A stretch of DNA of 7,235 bases from an uncultured Collinsella sp. (GTDB lineage Bacteria > Actinomycetota > Coriobacteriia > Coriobacteriales > Coriobacteriaceae): assembly GCA_900555225.1 (NCBI GenBank), contig USKL01000073.1:1-7235 (forward strand). The letters are read 5' to 3'. Shown piece after piece: positions 5,616-7,235 of the stretch. Each line of letters begins with the position of its first letter. Within the stretch, counting starts at the first letter, position 1. The translations under genes and the position numbers were made by a program. The notes below the pieces were generated by a model. It was given only the letters and a program-made list of their open reading frames with translations, searched no databases and was not told the origin of the DNA.

Positions 5616-7034
5616 GTTCTTCTCCTTCGCTTCCGCGATCTGGACGCGTTTGTTCCATTGGGCGGCGACTGCTAGGCGCTCGTCCTGAGCGCGACGGCGG
5701 GCGCTTTCGGCGCGCGATTTGGCCAGCAGCTCGCGGCCGCACGGCAGCACGTCGAGCGTGGCAAAGTAATCGCCCGGGCGCTCGGCGCGGCGAATGAGGT
5801 CTGCCGAGCCATCGGGGCGCAACAGGACCTCGGCGGAGCGCAGGCGGCCGTTGTAGTTGTAGCCCATAGAGTGGCCATGCGCGCCGGTGTCATGAATCAC
5901 GAGCAGGTCGCCCATGTCGATATGCGGAAGCTCGCGGTCGATGGCGAACTTGTCGTTGTTCTCGCACAGATTGCCCGTGATGTCGTAGGTGTCCGTGACG
6001 GGCGCTGTGGTCTTGTCGTCGCCACCCGGCTGGCCCATCACCGTAATGTGGTGGTAGGCGCCATACATGGCAGGACGAATCAGATCGACGGCGCTTGCGT
6101 CCACGCCGATATAGTCCTTGTAGATCTGCTTCTCGTGGATGGCCTTGGTGACCAGGCATCCGTAGGGGCCCATCATAAAGCGACCCATCTCGGTGCAGAT
6201 CGCCACATCGCCCATGCCGGCGGGGACCAGAATCTCGTCGTAGGCTGCGTGTACGCCCTCACCGATGGCGTGAATGTCGTTAGTCTGCTGCTCGGGCAGG
6301 TAGGGGATACCCACACCGCCGGACAGATTGATAAAGGCGACATGTGCGCCGGTCTCGCGCTCCAGGCGCACGGCAAGTTTAAAGAGGATGCGTGCGAGCT
6401 TGGGATAGTAGCCGTTAGTGACGGTGTTGCTGGCAAGGAAGGCATGGATGCCAAAATTCTCGGCGCCCTTGGCCTTGAGCATGCGGAAGGCCTCAAAGAG
6501 CTGCTCGGTGGTCATGCCATATTTGGAGTCGCCCGGGTTGTCCATGATGCCGTTGGAGAGTTGGAACAGGCCGCCTGGATTAAAGCGGCAGCTGACCGTT
6601 TTGGGGATGGGCCCCGCAACACGCTCAAAGAACTCGATGTGGCTGATGTCGTCAAAGTTGACGATGGCACCCAGCTTGTTGGCGAGCTCAAAGTCGGCAG
6701 CCGGCGTGTCGTTGGAAGAGAACATGATGTCGTGTCCCGTGATGCCCAGCGAGCGGGCGATCATGAGTTCGGTATAGCTCGAGCAATCGCAGCCGCAGCC
6801 GTATTCGTTGAGAATGGAGATGAGCGCCGGGTTGGGGTTGGCCTTGACGGCAAAGTATTCCTTAAAGCCCGGGTTCCATGCAAAGGCGTCGCGCACTTCT
6901 TGCATGTTGCGGCGGATGCCTGCCTCGTCGTATAGATGAAACGGCGTGGGGAACTGCTCGACGATATGCTCGAGTGTCTCCTTGTCCACAAACGGCTGCT
7001 TGGCCGCATATGCCTCGTTGGGGGTCAATGCCAT
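4725..7034 (-). CDS. lysA/dapA: LysA-DapA fusion: diaminopimelate decarboxylase joined to 4-hydroxy-tetrahydrodipicolinate synthase
   Basis: One 769-codon frame encodes two lysine-pathway enzymes. Residues about 1-430 are a fold-type III PLP decarboxylase (LysA, meso-DAP to lysine plus CO2). They include YFAVKAN with the PLP lysine Lys64, SGGVG (238-242), EMGR (282-285), LCENND with Cys357-Glu358, and GYNYNGRLR (391-399). This is the clostridial-style variant with GIHAFLASNTVTN rather than the common HIGSQ form. Residues about 434-473 are a charged, probably helical linker rich in Arg, Ala, Glu and Lys. Residues 474-769 are a full-length DapA. The ATG at 7034 has GAGGT (7048-7044) 9 nt upstream and fits LysA family N-termini. 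A lysine riboswitch precedes it, and dapB overlaps its end. No stop separates the modules, although dapA keeps its own start signals. A real fusion, a recent loss of the lysA stop, or a sequencing indel are all possible. Confidence 0.9.
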   Translation of the reverse strand: MALTPNEAYAAKQPFVDKETLEHIVEQFPTPFHLYDEAGIRRNMQEVRDAFAWNPGFKEYFAVKANPNPALISILNEYGCGCDCSSYTELMIARSLGITGHDIMFSSNDTPAADFELANKLGAIVNFDDISHIEFFERVAGPIPKTVSCRFNPGGLFQLSNGIMDNPGDSKYGMTTEQLFEAFRMLKAKGAENFGIHAFLASNTVTNGYYPKLARILFKLAVRLERETGAHVAFINLSGGVGIPYLPEQQTNDIHAIGEGVHAAYDEILVPAGMGDVAICTEMGRFMMGPYGCLVTKAIHEKQIYKDYIGVDASAVDLIRPAMYGAYHHITVMGQPGGDDKTTAPVTDTYDITGNLCENNDKFAIDRELPHIDMGDLLVIHDTGAHGHSMGYNYNGRLRSAEVLLRPDGSADLIRRAERPGDYFATLDVLPCGRELLAKSRAESARRRAQDERLAVAAQWNKRVQIAEAKEKNMDIRNLEGSIVALVTPFKKDGSVDFDALERLIDFHLQNGTDAILTLGTTGESATMTDDEDNSVVAAVVKHVAGRVPVIAGSGSNSTQTMLTKSLTYQGLGADGLLLITPYYNKSNEEGIYQHFKTVADAVDIPCILYNIPGRCGCGISERNVERLAAHPNIMGIKEASGSVAYAAKIAHLLSDDFRMYSGEDALTVPLMSLGASGTISVWADVQPQLVHDMCRAYLDGDVARARDIQIAGQPLINALFSEVNPIPVKEALAQMGMIEANYRMPLCPMADDTRAALTDALKGAGLLD
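5613..5627 (-). promoter_or_regulatory. Internal ribosome binding site and ATG for dapA
   Basis: On the minus strand AAGGAG (5627-5622) is followed by six bases and ATG (5615-5613). This is the strongest Shine-Dalgarno-to-start arrangement in the operon, better than that of lysA itself. It lies exactly where independent DapA proteins begin (MDIRNLEGS), inside the lysA/dapA frame at codon 474. Confidence 0.75.
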
Positions 7035-7044
7035 GTCCCGTAAA

Positions 7045-7112
7045 CCTCGCTATCCAGACGGCGCCACCTGCGCATCGAATCCGCATAGCGTGGACCCAAT
7101 GTCCGGATAGCG
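7045..7112 (-). promoter_or_regulatory. Riboswitch expression platform with alternative pairings controlling the lysA ribosome binding site
   Basis: Two exclusive helices share bases 7048-7053. Antisequestor: 7112-7101 pairs with 7059-7048 over 12 bp with one G-U, using up the 3' strand of aptamer helix P1. Sequestor: CCACGCUAU (7093-7085) pairs with AUAGCGAGG (7053-7045), eight pairs and one A-A mismatch, covering the GAGG of the lysA ribosome binding site. When lysine stabilises P1 the antisequestor strand is occupied, the sequestor can form, and translation should be off. No T-run is present, so control looks translational. The pairings are seen in the sequence; the switching is inferred. 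Confidence 0.7.
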
Positions 7113-7235
7113 CTCCCGCATTGCTGCAGACAGTCCTGTGGGTGTTTCCCACAGGCCCACCAGGTTGTTCGTGCCCGAAAAACCCAGTTCGGCGGGTTTC
7201 GCCTCCCCACGGGGTCAAAGCCTGCCGGCTCGCCC
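7105..7235 (-). promoter_or_regulatory. Lysine riboswitch (L box) aptamer, 5' part off the window
   Basis: Read on the minus strand, the segment shows the conserved 3' core of the lysine riboswitch in order. First is GGGGAG...CGCCGAA (junction after P2). P3 follows (CUGGGUU with AACCUGG, then UUCG with CGAA around a GGCA loop). P4 is CCUGUGGG-AAACA-CCCACAGG (7155-7135), followed at once by ACUGUC and a short P5 (CUGC with GCGG). The end is GGAG-C-GCUAUCC, the 3' strand of P1. This matches the layout of the Bacillus lysC and Thermotoga elements as I recall them. The 5' strand of P1 and most of P2, some 40-50 nt, should lie just beyond the right edge. It sits directly upstream of a lysA/dapA-dapB-dapH operon, the expected target. 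No promoter is visible, which is consistent with transcription starting off the window. Confidence 0.9.

Noticed and set aside
5871..6935. 354-codon open frame on the + strand, opposite lysA
   Set aside because: It lies wholly antisense to a well-supported LysA. Its product shows no recognisable motif, and GC-rich coding DNA commonly leaves such open antisense frames.
7178..7200. AAACCC/GGGTTTTT hairpin on the - strand resembling a terminator of an upstream gene
   Set aside because: The GGGTT strand pairs better with AACCU downstream as helix P3 of the lysine riboswitch, with an inner UUCG/CGAA stem. The terminator-like stem is only 6 bp.
7025..7210. Open frames on the - strand through the lysA leader (61 codons at 7210-7025 and 118 codons at 7218-6862)
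   Set aside because: The segment is explained by conserved riboswitch structure. The frames give no family resemblance and the longer one runs into lysA in another frame.
7035..7235. T-box leader for amino acid biosynthesis
   Set aside because: No AGGGTGG-ACCGCG-type T-box sequence is present, while the lysine aptamer motifs are.

Overview
The window reads as chromosomal DNA from a GC-rich anaerobic Gram-positive bacterium, most likely a Coriobacteriia member of the Collinsella type. That assignment is an inference: it rests on GC-rich codon use, an L-lactate dehydrogenase, and a lysine/diaminopimelate (DAP) set that combines the acetylase-branch enzyme DapH with a clostridial-style LysA. 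No taxonomic marker such as rRNA is present.

Left half, + strand. The window opens inside an L-lactate dehydrogenase gene (to 698), closed by a strong intrinsic terminator (732-765). A DUF2974/Mbeg1-like alpha/beta-hydrolase gene follows (813-1973). It is bracketed by two near-identical palindromic intergenic repeats (764-796 and 1976-2010). Next is a gene for a 37-kDa nucleoid-associated (NdpA/YejK, NA37) family protein (about 2085-3089), closed by a hairpin terminator (3117-3151).

Right half, - strand, reading right to left. A four-module lysine/DAP unit runs from the right edge to 3233: a lysine riboswitch leader whose 5' end lies off the window, a single ORF fusing LysA (DAP decarboxylase, the last step) to DapA (dihydrodipicolinate synthase, the first step of the branch), then dapB, then dapH, and an intrinsic terminator (3202-3227). 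DapA and DapB make tetrahydrodipicolinate, DapH acetylates it, and LysA converts meso-DAP to lysine. The aminotransferase, deacetylase and DapF epimerase needed in between are not in this window.

The points most worth attention are these. (1) The leader between 7045 and 7235 carries the conserved 3' core of a lysine riboswitch and two mutually exclusive pairings that would hide or release the lysA ribosome binding site. (2) The lysA and dapA modules share one reading frame with no stop, yet a near-perfect Shine-Dalgarno and ATG for dapA persist inside it, so the locus could make both a fusion and free DapA. (3) The hydrolase gene lies between two direct copies of a palindromic repeat.
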